The notes under the pieces were generated by a model. The model was not told where the DNA came from. It searched no databases and saw only the letters and a list, made by a program, of their open reading frames with translations. From Anaerolineaceae bacterium (GTDB lineage Bacteria; Chloroflexota; Anaerolineae; Anaerolineales; Anaerolineaceae), in the NCBI GenBank assembly GCA_003524305.1, contig DQHW01000028.1, positions 47,548 through 105,824 on the forward strand: DNA of 58,277 bases. Direction: 5' to 3'. The translations under genes and the position numbers were made by a program. Positions 42,509 through 51,780 of this stretch are shown piece by piece (the stretch's first letter is position 1; each line of letters starts with the position of its first letter).

Positions 42509-43131
42509 TGTTTGACACTCTCCAGTTTCGCTGAGATCACTTCTCGGATATCGTTCTGAACTTTTTGAGGATCAAATGAAGCATTGATTACGCGCCAGCG
42601 CTCCGGTTCTTCCTTTGCCATTTCAAGATAACCATTCCTGACTCGTCTGTGAAATTCCACTTTTTGGGCATCCAGGCGGTTCCACTCACTACCGCCTTTA
42701 ATTTTGCGATTCAAGCCTTCATCTACATCCACATCCAACAAGAGGGTCAGGTCAGGCTGCAATCCGCTGGTGGCAAATTTCAAAATTTCCTTAAGGATTT
42801 TTCGATCCAGCCCGTGGCCGTAACCCTGGTAAGCCAGGGTTGAATCTCCGTAACGGTCGCTGATCACCACCATCCCTTTTTCAAGGTTGGGACGAATGAC
42901 CTCGGTAACAATTTGGGCACGGGCTGCACAAAAAAGCAAAATTTCGGTGTTTGGATGCATCATGGTGTTATCCATGCGCATGATCACTTCTCTGATCTGG
43001 TCGCCAATGAAAGTGCCGCCGGGTTCGCGGGTGGTGAATACCTCAAATCCGCGCTGTCTGACGAAATCTGCCAGTTCGCAAATTTGCATTGATTTGCCGC
43101 TGCCTTCGGGGCCTTCGAGCGTAATGAACAT
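42505..43131 (-). CDS. tmk: Thymidylate kinase
   Basis: Cytosolic kinase that phosphorylates dTMP to dTDP for DNA synthesis. The P-loop EGPEGSGKS is at residues 6-14 and the thymidylate kinase signature DRYGDSTLAYQGYG at about 92-105. The acceptor-site Arg in TREPGG is present. Length 208 is standard. ATG 43131 lies 9 bases after the upstream R3H ATPase gene, with AAGAAGG as ribosome binding site; its end overlaps the next gene. Confidence 0.96.
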   Translation of the reverse strand: MFITLEGPEGSGKSMQICELADFVRQRGFEVFTTREPGGTFIGDQIREVIMRMDNTMMHPNTEILLFCAARAQIVTEVIRPNLEKGMVVISDRYGDSTLAYQGYGHGLDRKILKEILKFATSGLQPDLTLLLDVDVDEGLNRKIKGGSEWNRLDAQKVEFHRRVRNGYLEMAKEEPERWRVINASFDPQKVQNDIREVISAKLESVKQ

Positions 43132-43140
43132 GCGACCTTC

Positions 43141-44784
43141 TTATTCTCTGAAGATTCTGACCCTGCGATTAGGGTCCTTACCATAAGAATGGGAAACCAG
43201 TTCTGCCTGCCGCGCCATCTCATGTTGGATTTTGCGTACGGTTGAATTGGCCGGGGGAAGATCCACCCATTTTTGGCCGTTGACGACCGCCTGGATGGCA
43301 GATTCAGTTTGCCGGGCAACATCATCATAGTTGGCGGTCACGCTGTCACTGGGCAGGTTGAACACCTCTGCAAGTGATTGTTCGATCTGGTTGATGGTGT
43401 TGGCGCGCAGCACATAAATTGGAACACCTCGCGCTTCGGCATCCATGATGGGCTGTTGGCGTGAACGATAATACGCGCGCAGGGTTAGCACAATATCTGC
43501 GTCGTCAATATCTTTGGCGATCATGGCGGGCACGCCAAGTCTCGCTGTGGCTTGCTGCATGCGGTTGCGCGCCACGCCGTAAGGGTAAATGCGGATAACC
43601 CGGTTGGGGTTGCGCTGCGAAATCACCCTTTGGGGCAGCGGGTCGTAAGATTCGGGTTCAAAAGAAACTTCAGGTCTTTGGCGGTTGGTGACGTATGGTT
43701 GGGGCTGGTCTCCCTTTTTTGAGTCGCCGCTGCCCTGGTAGGCGCGCCGGGTGCCTTGCACCATGCCTTTTGTGCCTGCTGCTTTGACTGGCTTTTCGAC
43801 ATGAATTTCATCTTTCGCATCTCGCCAGCGGATCTCGGGGGTCACGGGGTACCCGCGCACGATGGTATCAACCACTTCAGCCACATCTGGATGAATGGCA
43901 ACCCGATCGCGGTCTTGCAGTTCCACCAGCACATCAAAAGTGGGTGGAGAGCGTCTTTCGAGCACGGTCTTCTGGGTTCCGCGGCGGCGGGCTTCTTCAT
44001 CAGATAACGTTACCGATTCGATGCCGCCGATCAGGTCAGAAAGCGTGGGGTTAAGCAGTAAATTTTCCATGGTGCGTCCGTGGGCGGTGGCTACCAACTG
44101 CACACCGCGTTCGGCGATCGTGCGGGCGGCCATGGCTTCAAGTTCACGGCCAATCTCGTCAATGATGATCACTTCGGGGTTGTGGTTCTCGACCGCTTCG
44201 ATCATCACCTCATGCTGCAGAGATGGCGTGGCCACCTGCATGCGGCGGGCTTTGCCCACTGCCGGGTGCGGCACATCCCCGTCGCCGCCGATCTCGTTGG
44301 AGGTATCCACAATGATCACACGTTTGGTCTCGGCCAAAATGCGTGCGGATTCACGCAGCATGGTGGTTTTGCCAATGCCGGGTTTACCCAGCAGCAATAT
44401 ACTCTTGCCAGATTCCACCAGGTCCTGGATGATGTCAATCGTGCCGTAGACGGCGCGTCCGACGCGGCAGGTTAGACCGACAATCACACTATGTCTGTTG
44501 CGAATGGCAGAGATGCGGTGAAGGGTGCGTTCAAGCCCGGCGCGGTTATCTGCATCAAATTCGCCAATATGCGAAACCACAAAATCAATATCAATACGCT
44601 TGATCTCTTCTTCACTTAAGATCACTTCTCCACTAACAAACCGTGCTATGGGCTGGCGGCCGAGATCCAGGATAATTTCAAGTAGATTATCGCTGTTGTT
44701 GGCTTTTTTAACTGCTTCCACAATGCGTGTGGGCAAGACAGTCATTAAAATATGTAAGTCATCAGTTATTCTTTTTTGTGTCAT
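43141..44784 (-). CDS. R3H-domain AAA ATPase (Ycf45/SpoIIIAA-like)
   Basis: A 547-residue predicted nucleic-acid-binding ATPase. Walker A GKPGIGKT is at 133-140 and Walker B is in EVIIIDEIGRE (about 195-205); AHGRTMENLLLNP resembles a secretion-ATPase or SpoIIIAA sensor. The C-terminus (about 515-547, HEMARQAELVSHSYGKDP) is an R3H single-strand nucleic acid domain. A disordered basic region lies around 335-375. Cyanobacteria and Chloroflexota share this architecture, with unproven function. It precedes tmk by 9 bases. Confidence 0.9.
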   Translation of the reverse strand: MTQKRITDDLHILMTVLPTRIVEAVKKANNSDNLLEIILDLGRQPIARFVSGEVILSEEEIKRIDIDFVVSHIGEFDADNRAGLERTLHRISAIRNRHSVIVGLTCRVGRAVYGTIDIIQDLVESGKSILLLGKPGIGKTTMLRESARILAETKRVIIVDTSNEIGGDGDVPHPAVGKARRMQVATPSLQHEVMIEAVENHNPEVIIIDEIGRELEAMAARTIAERGVQLVATAHGRTMENLLLNPTLSDLIGGIESVTLSDEEARRRGTQKTVLERRSPPTFDVLVELQDRDRVAIHPDVAEVVDTIVRGYPVTPEIRWRDAKDEIHVEKPVKAAGTKGMVQGTRRAYQGSGDSKKGDQPQPYVTNRQRPEVSFEPESYDPLPQRVISQRNPNRVIRIYPYGVARNRMQQATARLGVPAMIAKDIDDADIVLTLRAYYRSRQQPIMDAEARGVPIYVLRANTINQIEQSLAEVFNLPSDSVTANYDDVARQTESAIQAVVNGQKWVDLPPANSTVRKIQHEMARQAELVSHSYGKDPNRRVRIFRE

Positions 44785-44822
44785 AGTGACCCTATTGTTC
44801 TATTTTAACGTTAATCCTAAAT

Positions 44823-45413
44823 TTAATCTTGTTTCTTAACAGGTTTGATTGTTTCATTCTTCTTGCGCTTGCGAAAAACCCTCTGAATGATCAAGAAGAT
44901 GCCAAATCCGATGATGACACCCAAGGCGTTGAGGATCACATCATTGATATCCACGGTGTGATAAAAGGTGCCCAAAACAAGTTTTACGAACAGTTGAATT
45001 CCTTCGAATGTGAGGCCGGTAAGTATTGCCCAAAAAATCAATTCCAACCACTTCGGTCTATAAAAGTAGCCAAGGCCAAACCCAAAGGGGATGGTCAGGA
45101 TCGCATTCAACCCAAAATCAACCAACAGCCACCTTAATGAAAAAGGGCGATGTGTAATGGTAAGAAAGTAAAGCGGCGAAAGGTTGGTTTTATTCAAATT
45201 ATTAAGGGTTTCTTCCCATGACAGGTTGTCTGGCCAGTTGAGCGGGATGGAGATGGGGAAGAAGATCACACCGATTACTGCGAGGATGTAGAGACCAAAT
45301 AATATGATCCCGCACAGGGCCTTCCAACCTCGTTTTCGATTGCGCCAGGTGACGTGGATTAATATTGCCAGACTAATGATCAGCGGGATGGGGAAAAACT
45401 GGAGGAAATAAAT
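44823..45413 (-). CDS. VanZ-like membrane protein with non-standard start
   Basis: The C-terminal half carries VanZ features: a helix, a polar loop, FEGIQLFVKLVLGTFYHTVDI and NDVILNALGVIIGFGIF. The first standard start (GTG 45269) falls inside the second membrane helix. Upstream the frame stays open to a TGA at 45447-45449 and encodes IYFLQFFPIPLIISLAILIH and later CGIILFGLYILAVIGVIFFP, clear helices expected for VanZ. No ATG, GTG or TTG occurs there. ATT 45413 follows AGGAAAGGAAG, so I use it provisionally. VanZ proteins are linked to glycopeptide tolerance, with unclear mechanism. Confidence 0.75.
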   Translation of the reverse strand: MYFLQFFPIPLIISLAILIHVTWRNRKRGWKALCGIILFGLYILAVIGVIFFPISIPLNWPDNLSWEETLNNLNKTNLSPLYFLTITHRPFSLRWLLVDFGLNAILTIPFGFGLGYFYRPKWLELIFWAILTGLTFEGIQLFVKLVLGTFYHTVDINDVILNALGVIIGFGIFLIIQRVFRKRKKNETIKPVKKQD

Positions 45414-45427
45414 ATAAACTTCCTTTC

Positions 45428-46387
45428 CTAATGAGGAGAGGGCGGATCATCCACGGAAAGATGGCTGACCATCGGGGCAGTCGGTTCGGCCTGACGGTTA
45501 TTCACCAGTTTACCGTTTGTGATGATCACCCCGTTGCGCTGCAAGATGGCAAGGTGTTTCACCAGCAAAGTGAAATGGTTAGATGATTCCCCGCCAATCA
45601 TTTCAAGGGTGTTCAGCAACCAGGCTTGATAAGAGCGGACTTGAAGATACACGGGTTGTCCGATATCGATAAATTGACTGATTAATGCATTCAACAAAGT
45701 GCTGATATCTAAAACCGCGGGGTGGATGAGAGGACGCAAATATAACCCATTTGGTCCGGTGCTGCTTTCGACAAACGCCACAATCTCATCGTTTTCACGA
45801 TAAACCAACCTGCGCGTTCCCCCGTTGGCATAAGCTTCAGCCGCTTGTACGATCGGCGGAACCAGTGACTGGTACAGGCTGCGCAACTGCGGGTCGTCAG
45901 TCGGCAGCGCGATGCTCCACTCATGTTCCGAGTCTGAACTCACACTGACCTTTTTGGGCAGTTTCCAGGCGGCTTCCCATCCGTAAGGTGTAAAACCGGC
46001 TTTGCGCAGTGACTCAAAAACAGGAGAAGACTCCGGAACTTCTGCGAGCACATTCAACGCACCCATTTCTCCAGCTTTGCCATTCAAATAATCCCAAAGT
46101 TCAAGCACATCATTGATGTCACTTGAATTTTCCATGACTAAAAAGTTTAAAAGCGCTGAACGTTCACCGGTTTTATGCAGCACCTGGCTGATCAGGCAGG
46201 TATTTTCGTCTGAAGATTCAACCACAGCCGTAAAACTCTCTGCGGAAGGTTTAAGACGTGAAGCCAATGAGGCAATTCCAAACGGGTTGCCGTGGGTGAG
46301 GAAATATCTCTGATTGAGGCAGATCAATCCGCTGTGATGACGAATTAATGAGGGAAGATCATACCAGGCGAACGGGCGGACGGTTAT
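45428..46387 (-). CDS. GNAT-like acetyltransferase protein with non-standard start
   Basis: About 319 residues with two weak GNAT-like units (about 30-140 and 150-270); FESLRKAGFTPYGWEAAW and RRLVYRENDEIVAFVES resemble acetyl-CoA folds, but no clear R-x-x-G-x-G/A motif is seen. The first standard start is TTG 46327, without ribosome binding site. Upstream the frame continues as ITVRPFAWYDLPSLIRHHSG, a convincing N-terminus. ATA 46387 lies 8 bases after GGAG and overlaps the pdxT stop, so I use it provisionally. Function unknown. Confidence 0.7.
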   Translation of the reverse strand: MTVRPFAWYDLPSLIRHHSGLICLNQRYFLTHGNPFGIASLASRLKPSAESFTAVVESSDENTCLISQVLHKTGERSALLNFLVMENSSDINDVLELWDYLNGKAGEMGALNVLAEVPESSPVFESLRKAGFTPYGWEAAWKLPKKVSVSSDSEHEWSIALPTDDPQLRSLYQSLVPPIVQAAEAYANGGTRRLVYRENDEIVAFVESSTGPNGLYLRPLIHPAVLDISTLLNALISQFIDIGQPVYLQVRSYQAWLLNTLEMIGGESSNHFTLLVKHLAILQRNGVIITNGKLVNNRQAEPTAPMVSHLSVDDPPSPH

Positions 46388-46962
46388 TTTGCCAACTCCA
46401 TAAAGTAGCGGTGGAAGCGGTTATCCCGGGTCAATTCAGGGTGGAAGGAAGTTGCCAGCAGTTTTCCCTGCCGGGCAGCCACGATCCTCCCGTCTTCGAG
46501 TGTGGAGATCACTTCTACACCTTTGCCAACCGATTCGATCAACGGTGCGCGGATGAACACCGCATGGAATGGAAGATCATCCTTTTCGCCGGCATTCAAA
46601 CCTGGCACATTCAAATCAACTTCAAAACTATCCACCTGGCGGCCAAATGCGTTGCGTTCGATTACGATATCCATCAATTCCAACAATGGCTGCGGACGGT
46701 GTGCGTCTTTGGCTAAAAAGATGGCGCCGGCGCAGGTTCCCCAGATGGCTTGCGTTTTGCCAAAAATCTTTAGCGGTTCCATCAACCCATAGGCAGTTGC
46801 CAGTTTACCGATGGTGGTGCTTTCACCACCTGGAATGATCAAACCATTCAGTCCGTTGAGATGTTCAGGAAGTCTCACCTGAACAACTTCGGCTCCCAAT
46901 GTTTCGAGCATCACCTGGTGTTCAGCGAAGTCGCCTTGTAATGCCAGGACGCCAATTTTCAT
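46384..46962 (-). CDS. pdxT: Pyridoxal 5'-phosphate synthase glutaminase subunit
   Basis: Glutaminase that feeds ammonia to PdxS. The class-I triad is C77 (IWGTCAGAI), H174 and E176 (TSFHPEL). The start MKIGVLALQGDFAEH and the oxyanion motif PGGESTT are typical. Length 192. It lies 8 bases after pdxS. The downstream GNAT-like gene begins at its stop codon. Confidence 0.98.
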   Translation of the reverse strand: MKIGVLALQGDFAEHQVMLETLGAEVVQVRLPEHLNGLNGLIIPGGESTTIGKLATAYGLMEPLKIFGKTQAIWGTCAGAIFLAKDAHRPQPLLELMDIVIERNAFGRQVDSFEVDLNVPGLNAGEKDDLPFHAVFIRAPLIESVGKGVEVISTLEDGRIVAARQGKLLATSFHPELTRDNRFHRYFMELAK

Positions 46963-46970
46963 ACGTTACC

Positions 46971-47858
46971 CTACCACCCGCGGGTGGCGATTTTCTCTGC
47001 ATCTGTCATGGATGATATCTGACGGCCAACCATGGCTTCACCCAGGTTGCGGCTGACTTCAGCCAGGATCTTGGCATCTTGATAATGGGTGGTGGCTTTT
47101 ACTATCGCGGTCGCGCGTTTCGAAGGATCGCCGGATTTGAAGATACCGGAACCCACAAACACACCATCCACACCCAGTTGCATCATCAGGGCTGCATCAG
47201 CGGGGGTGGCAATGCCGCCGGCGGCGAAGTTCACAACGGGCAAACGACCCAATTTGCGGGTTTCAACAACCAATTCATATGGTGCGCCTATTTCTTTTGC
47301 AAAAGCCATTAATTCTTCTTCGGGCATGTTTTGTAATTTGCGAATTTCGCCCAGGACGGATCGGGCGTGGCGCACGGCTTCAACCACATCGCCTGTACCG
47401 GCTTCACCCTTGGTGCGGATCATGGCGGCGCCTTCGCCGATGCGGCGCAGGGCTTCGCCCAGGTTGCGGCAGCCGCAAACGAAGGGAACTTTGAAATCGT
47501 GTTTGTAAATATGATGCGCTTCATCCGCGGGGGTGAGCACTTCAGATTCATCAATGTAATCCACACCGATAGACTCGAGAATTTGAGCTTCCACAAAATG
47601 ACCGATGCGGCACTTGGCCATGACCGGAATACTGACCGTATCAATAATTTTTTGGATCATATCAGGGTCGCTCATGCGCGCCACGCCGCCATCCGCACGG
47701 ATGTCTGCGGGTACACGTTCAAGCGCCATCACTGCACAGGCGCCGGCATCTTCAGCAATCTTGGCGTGGTCGGCATTGACCACATCCATGATCACGCCGC
47801 CTTTGAGCATTTGGGCTAAACCCTTTTTTACTTCAAACGAACCTGTTTTTTGTTCCAT
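46971..47858 (-). CDS. pdxS: Pyridoxal 5'-phosphate synthase subunit PdxS
   Basis: Synthase making PLP (vitamin B6) from ribose 5-phosphate, glyceraldehyde 3-phosphate and ammonia, in a 12+12 complex with PdxT. Key residues: D25 (GGVIMDVVNADHAKIAE), first Schiff-base Lys K82 (IPVMAKCRIGHF), and the FAAGGIATPADAALMMQLG phosphate-binding loop. Length 295. ATG 47858 is chosen because AGGAGG precedes it by 7 bases; the longer frame upstream is not coding. It is the first gene of the long pdxS-prsW run. Confidence 0.98.
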   Translation of the reverse strand: MEQKTGSFEVKKGLAQMLKGGVIMDVVNADHAKIAEDAGACAVMALERVPADIRADGGVARMSDPDMIQKIIDTVSIPVMAKCRIGHFVEAQILESIGVDYIDESEVLTPADEAHHIYKHDFKVPFVCGCRNLGEALRRIGEGAAMIRTKGEAGTGDVVEAVRHARSVLGEIRKLQNMPEEELMAFAKEIGAPYELVVETRKLGRLPVVNFAAGGIATPADAALMMQLGVDGVFVGSGIFKSGDPSKRATAIVKATTHYQDAKILAEVSRNLGEAMVGRQISSMTDAEKIATRGW

Positions 47859-47919
47859 AATCCAGCCTCCTGGTTGCAAACCCTTCATTATATAGAAGAG
47901 CAATTTTTCGTGTATCGTG

Positions 47920-47948
47920 ATTCTACCACGCCCCCCATGGGCAGGCAA
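47920..47948 (-). promoter_or_regulatory. Promoter of the pdxS operon
   Basis: Minus strand TTGCCT (47948-47943), 17-bp spacer, TAGAAT (47925-47920), about 60 bases upstream of pdxS. Confidence 0.55.
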
Positions 47949-47966
47949 CCAACCAACTTAAAAGAA

Positions 47967-47988
47967 AATACCCCGCTTATTGAGGGGC
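47967..47988 (-). terminator. Weak terminator after PilZ gene
   Basis: On the minus strand CCCC-N9-GGGG followed by TATTTTCTTTT, about 27 bases beyond the PilZ stop codon. Confidence 0.45.
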
Positions 47989-48014
47989 ACGGCAAAAAAT
48001 ATAAATCACGATAT

Positions 48015-48440
48015 TTATCCCCTGGAGTTTGAGGGAAGTGAAATCACGCCATGTGCTTCCAAATTTCGCAGCCGAAGCTGTTCAGACATAATGCGGCTGT
48101 AAGGTATTCCTTGTTCAAGCTTTAGTGCAACCTGGTTGTAAGTGCGGCGCACGACTTCACCTGTGATTTCGATGGCACCCCCGTCAGGAAACCTCAACAG
48201 AGCCGTGACAGGTCCGTTTTTTACAAGGATGGAATTCGAAATGGCAAAGCGGATGCCGCCTTCGCTGATATCCAGCACCAGGCAATTGTGATGATTCAAG
48301 ATCATTTCCGGCATGAACTTGGCCGGGCATCGAGTGGGATAAAATACCCGCACATGCCGCCTGCGGTTCTCAAATTTCGGACTGGAGGTATTTGTGTCTT
48401 CCTGTTCAGTTTCTTCGTTTTTCAGCACTTGATTCGTCAT
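48015..48440 (-). CDS. PilZ-domain cyclic di-GMP receptor
   Basis: A 141-residue cytosolic protein with one PilZ domain (about 27-125). The c-di-GMP contacts are present: RRRHVR (RxxxR) and DISEGGIRF (D/N-x-S-x-x-G). The first 25 residues are acidic and probably disordered. ATG 48440 is chosen; a TTG six codons upstream is the alternative, both with weak A-rich ribosome binding sites. It is monocistronic. A cyclase that could supply the ligand is at 25445-26320. The downstream target is unknown. Confidence 0.9.
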   Translation of the reverse strand: MTNQVLKNEETEQEDTNTSSPKFENRRRHVRVFYPTRCPAKFMPEMILNHHNCLVLDISEGGIRFAISNSILVKNGPVTALLRFPDGGAIEITGEVVRRTYNQVALKLEQGIPYSRIMSEQLRLRNLEAHGVISLPSNSRG

Positions 48441-48728
48441 TTTTTCTTTCTTGTTCAAACAACATCATTAATGCGAATAGTGCGATATAGAGGGGCTGTA
48501 TGGAATTATTAAATTGAAATTGGGTGAAAACAATATAAGCTTAAATGAGCGGTAAACATGCACATAACCACTACTGACTTTTACAATAAAATGGACTTAT
48601 TCAAAACAAGGGAGCCAAACCAATAATTCCCGATAATAATAGTTAAAATGATTATAGCAATATTTACGATATATTTTTCAATCCTGTCTTTTTTGTAAAG
48701 CTCATTCTCCAGATTGAAACTGACAATA

Positions 48729-49319
48729 TCAATTTTTTAGGCAAACCAGTTCCCCTTTCCCGACGGGAAGGATCATTGCGTCTACCCGCTCATCAGCAAG
48801 TGCCATGTCGAGCATGGGTTGTAAGGTTGCCTGGTGATTAATGGCATTATCCGCGATCAATAAGCCGCCTTTGACCAATTTTGGCAGCACTGTTTCATAA
48901 CATTCCTGATAAACCTCTTTTTCCGCATCCAGAAAACAAAAAGCGATATTGTCCATTTTGGATAAGTATTGACAGGCGTCACCTTGAACAAGGGTCACAG
49001 TAAGTTCGACTTCAGCAAGACTAAAAGTTTCTCGCGCCAATGTTATTTTTTCTGGCAATACTTCATATGTTGTGAGATTCCTTTGGTGAGTTTCACATGC
49101 CAATGCCAGCCAAAGCGTGGAATATCCTGCACTGGTGCCTATCTCAATTACCTCGCCGGCCGGTGCTTCTGCCAGCATGAGGGCTAAAAACTGCCCGGTT
49201 TCTGGTGGAATTTGACGCAGCCGGCTCATCCTCGTGGTTCCGTCTGCCCGGTCTTGCTGATCAAGTTTTTCGAGAAACTGCATGCGTTCAAGCATTGGTT
49301 TGCGAATTGAATGGAACAT
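48729..49319 (-). CDS. SAM-dependent O-methyltransferase
   Basis: A 196-residue class I methyltransferase of the catechol/caffeoyl-CoA O-methyltransferase-like (family 3) group. SAM motif VIEIGTSAGYSTLWLA; FCFLDAEKEVY is the metal/acceptor-site Asp region; ADNAINH is the N-N/D-N motif. ATG 49319 is chosen because GAGG lies 6 bases before it. Substrate unknown. The following 270 bases upstream hold no clear gene. Confidence 0.88.
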   Translation of the reverse strand: MFHSIRKPMLERMQFLEKLDQQDRADGTTRMSRLRQIPPETGQFLALMLAEAPAGEVIEIGTSAGYSTLWLALACETHQRNLTTYEVLPEKITLARETFSLAEVELTVTLVQGDACQYLSKMDNIAFCFLDAEKEVYQECYETVLPKLVKGGLLIADNAINHQATLQPMLDMALADERVDAMILPVGKGELVCLKN

Positions 49320-49589
49320 TGTCACCCTCAATTAATGGATATTTTCATTCGATTGATTTTAATCGCTTTGTATCTAAGTCGACAATATTTATCCGGTTTT
49401 TATGCAACCTTTTTTAGATTATGTCATTATATATGTAGCGAATATCAACTACCAGACAATTCCTATATTGCACTAATGTCCGCCTTGTTCAAGGAGTTCT
49501 TTTATAGTCGTAATTGAGACAAATTAGGTTTAATTAGTAGTCATAAAAATTATTGGTAAGTAAGTCCTTATAGGAAAGGGAGTGGAACT

Positions 49590-51617
49590 ATGAAATTTTT
49601 ACAGAATGTTAAAGTGTTTCAGAAAGTCTTGTTGTTAGGGGTGATCATTATTGCGGCTTTTGCTGTGCTATTGGCTGCATATATTTATCCGATTTTTCAA
49701 AACAATATGTTTGAAGCAAAAGAACTGCAAACTAAAAACATGGTTAGTTCGGCGGCATCTTCTATTGAGAGATATGTTGAACTGCAAAAAAGTGGCCAAA
49801 TGACCCTGGAAGAAGCACAAGCCGCAGCCATGGATGTTGTGCGCTATATGCGATACGACAACGGTAATTACTTTTGGATCAACGATTTGGAACCAAAAAT
49901 GATCATGCATCCAAATTATACAAGCGCAGATAAACCTGAATGGTATGTGGTAAGTGGTTTGGAAGAATATAAAGACCCCACAGGCAAAAAAATCTTCGTG
50001 GAATTTGTTGAGATTGCCAAAGAAAAAGGGGAAGGTCGTGTGGACTATCAATGGACCAGGCCTGGTGAAGAAAACAAACCACCCACCCCAAAAATTTCCT
50101 ATGTAAAATTGATTCCCGATTGGGGGTGGGTGGTTGGCACCGGCGTCTATGTGGATGATGTTCAAAAGCAAATAAATACCACCATCCTTGGTTCATTAAT
50201 AGTGATCCTTGTGATTATCGCTCTCAGCATTATCATTGCCGTTGTATTGGCTAATTCCATCGCCAAACCGCTAAAGACAATGACTGCCGTAGCGGGCCGT
50301 CTGGCACTCGGTGATATTTCTGATAATTTGAACATGAATCGTAAAGATGAAATTGGTCTGCTGGGCAACGCCTTTGAAAAGATGATCGATTATCAGAGAG
50401 CGGCTTCAGATGTGGCAGATCAACTTGCCGCGGGTGACTTGACCGCCACCATCAAACCCAAGAGCGAAAAAGACCGCTTGGGCAATTCTTTTGCAAAGAT
50501 GCTAGAAAGCCTGCGTGATGCAATCAGCCAGGTGTCTTTAAACGCTGCTTCTTTGGACGAAGCCTCTGACGAGCTTTCACAAGCCGCCAATCAAGCTGCC
50601 CAGGCAACCACCCAAATTGCAAACACCATTCAACAAATCGCCACCGGGTCTTCTGATCAGGCAGATGCAATCAATAGAACCGCCTCATCTGTAGACGAAA
50701 TGGCTCAAGCCATTAACGGTGTGGCCAAGGGAGCCCAGGAACAAAGCGCTTCTGTGTTCAAAGTCAGCAGCGCAACTGATCAGATCAATAAGGCCATCCT
50801 CCAGGTGGCAGGCAACGCTGCTGCGGTTACCGCTGATTCTGATGTTGCTGCAGAAGCCGCCCGAAAAGGCGCCATCACCATTGAACAGACGCTGGCCGGC
50901 ATGCAGAGCATCAAACAAAAGGTCGGCATTTCCGCTGAAAAAGTGGAAGAGATGGGACGCCGCTCTGAAGAAATTGGCAAGATCGTTGAAACCATTGAAG
51001 ATATTTCTTCTCAGACCAATTTGTTGGCTTTGAATGCGGCCATTGAAGCTGCCCGTGCCGGAGAGTACGGCAAGGGTTTTGCGGTCGTGGCAGATGAGGT
51101 CCGCAAGCTGGCCGAGCGCTCTTCACTGGCGACGAAAGAAATCTCTGATTTGATCAATCGCATTCTTGCCAGTGTTTCAGATGCTGTCAAAGCCATGGAA
51201 GACGGTTCTCAGGAAGTTGAAAAAGGTGTTGAAAATGCCAACCATGCCGGAACAGTGCTTTCAGAAATTTTGAATGCGGCAGAAGCGGTCAATAAACAGG
51301 CTTTATTGGCTGGCGAAGCCAGCCTTCACATGAAATCTGTTTCTGAAGAATTGATCGCGGCAGTGGATTCAGTATCCGCTGTGGTTGAAGAAAATACGGC
51401 ATCAACCGAACAAATGGCAGCCAATACATCCGAAGTTCATTCTGCGATCGAAAGTATCGCCAGCATCAGTGAAGAAAACAGCGCCTCTGTGGAAGAAGTC
51501 AGCGCCAGCACTGAAGAGATGAGCGCCCAGGTGGAAGAAGTGACCGCCGCCGCCCAGCAGCTCTCTGAAATGTCTAAAGTGTTGAAGTCAGTCGTGGATC
51601 GATTCAAACTGAACTAG
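49590..51617 (+). CDS. Methyl-accepting chemotaxis protein with Cache domain
   Basis: Full-length chemoreceptor (675 residues). Membrane helix 1 about 12-32; a single-Cache (sCache_2) sensor about 40-190 with RYDNGNYFWINDLEPKMIMH and WGWVVGTGVYVDDV; helix 2 about 197-222; HAMP and a second HAMP-like unit about 222-330 (DQLAAGDLTATI); signalling hairpin with IVETIEDISSQTNLLALNAA and the AIEAARAGEYGKGFAVVADE tip. sCache_2 receptors sense small organic acids. AAGGGAG precedes ATG. The signalling half closely matches the receptor at the left edge. A terminator follows. Confidence 0.96.
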   Translation: MKFLQNVKVFQKVLLLGVIIIAAFAVLLAAYIYPIFQNNMFEAKELQTKNMVSSAASSIERYVELQKSGQMTLEEAQAAAMDVVRYMRYDNGNYFWINDLEPKMIMHPNYTSADKPEWYVVSGLEEYKDPTGKKIFVEFVEIAKEKGEGRVDYQWTRPGEENKPPTPKISYVKLIPDWGWVVGTGVYVDDVQKQINTTILGSLIVILVIIALSIIIAVVLANSIAKPLKTMTAVAGRLALGDISDNLNMNRKDEIGLLGNAFEKMIDYQRAASDVADQLAAGDLTATIKPKSEKDRLGNSFAKMLESLRDAISQVSLNAASLDEASDELSQAANQAAQATTQIANTIQQIATGSSDQADAINRTASSVDEMAQAINGVAKGAQEQSASVFKVSSATDQINKAILQVAGNAAAVTADSDVAAEAARKGAITIEQTLAGMQSIKQKVGISAEKVEEMGRRSEEIGKIVETIEDISSQTNLLALNAAIEAARAGEYGKGFAVVADEVRKLAERSSLATKEISDLINRILASVSDAVKAMEDGSQEVEKGVENANHAGTVLSEILNAAEAVNKQALLAGEASLHMKSVSEELIAAVDSVSAVVEENTASTEQMAANTSEVHSAIESIASISEENSASVEEVSASTEEMSAQVEEVTAAAQQLSEMSKVLKSVVDRFKLN

Positions 51618-51642
51618 CTTCTATTTTGGTAACCCGAATTTG

Positions 51643-51679
51643 AAAAGGATACGCCGACAAAAGGCGTATCCTTTTTTTG
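51643..51679 (+). terminator. Rho-independent terminator after chemoreceptor
   Basis: Stem AAAAGGATACGCC / GGCGTATCCTTTT, then a T run. Confidence 0.9.
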
Positions 51680-51780
51680 TAACAGCACCAGCATTCAGAT
51701 CTCGATAAACAAACACGGCTCTGGCTCTTTTCTTGCACCAATATTCTTCAGAACATTTGAATTGGTTATGGAGAATCGTT

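Noticed and set aside
48581..48730. Minus-strand small ORF ending FGSLVLNKSILL with a hydrophobic segment after the O-methyltransferase gene
   Set aside because: It has no ATG, GTG or TTG start and no clear ribosome binding site; AT-rich DNA readily gives such frames. It would merit a check only if conserved.
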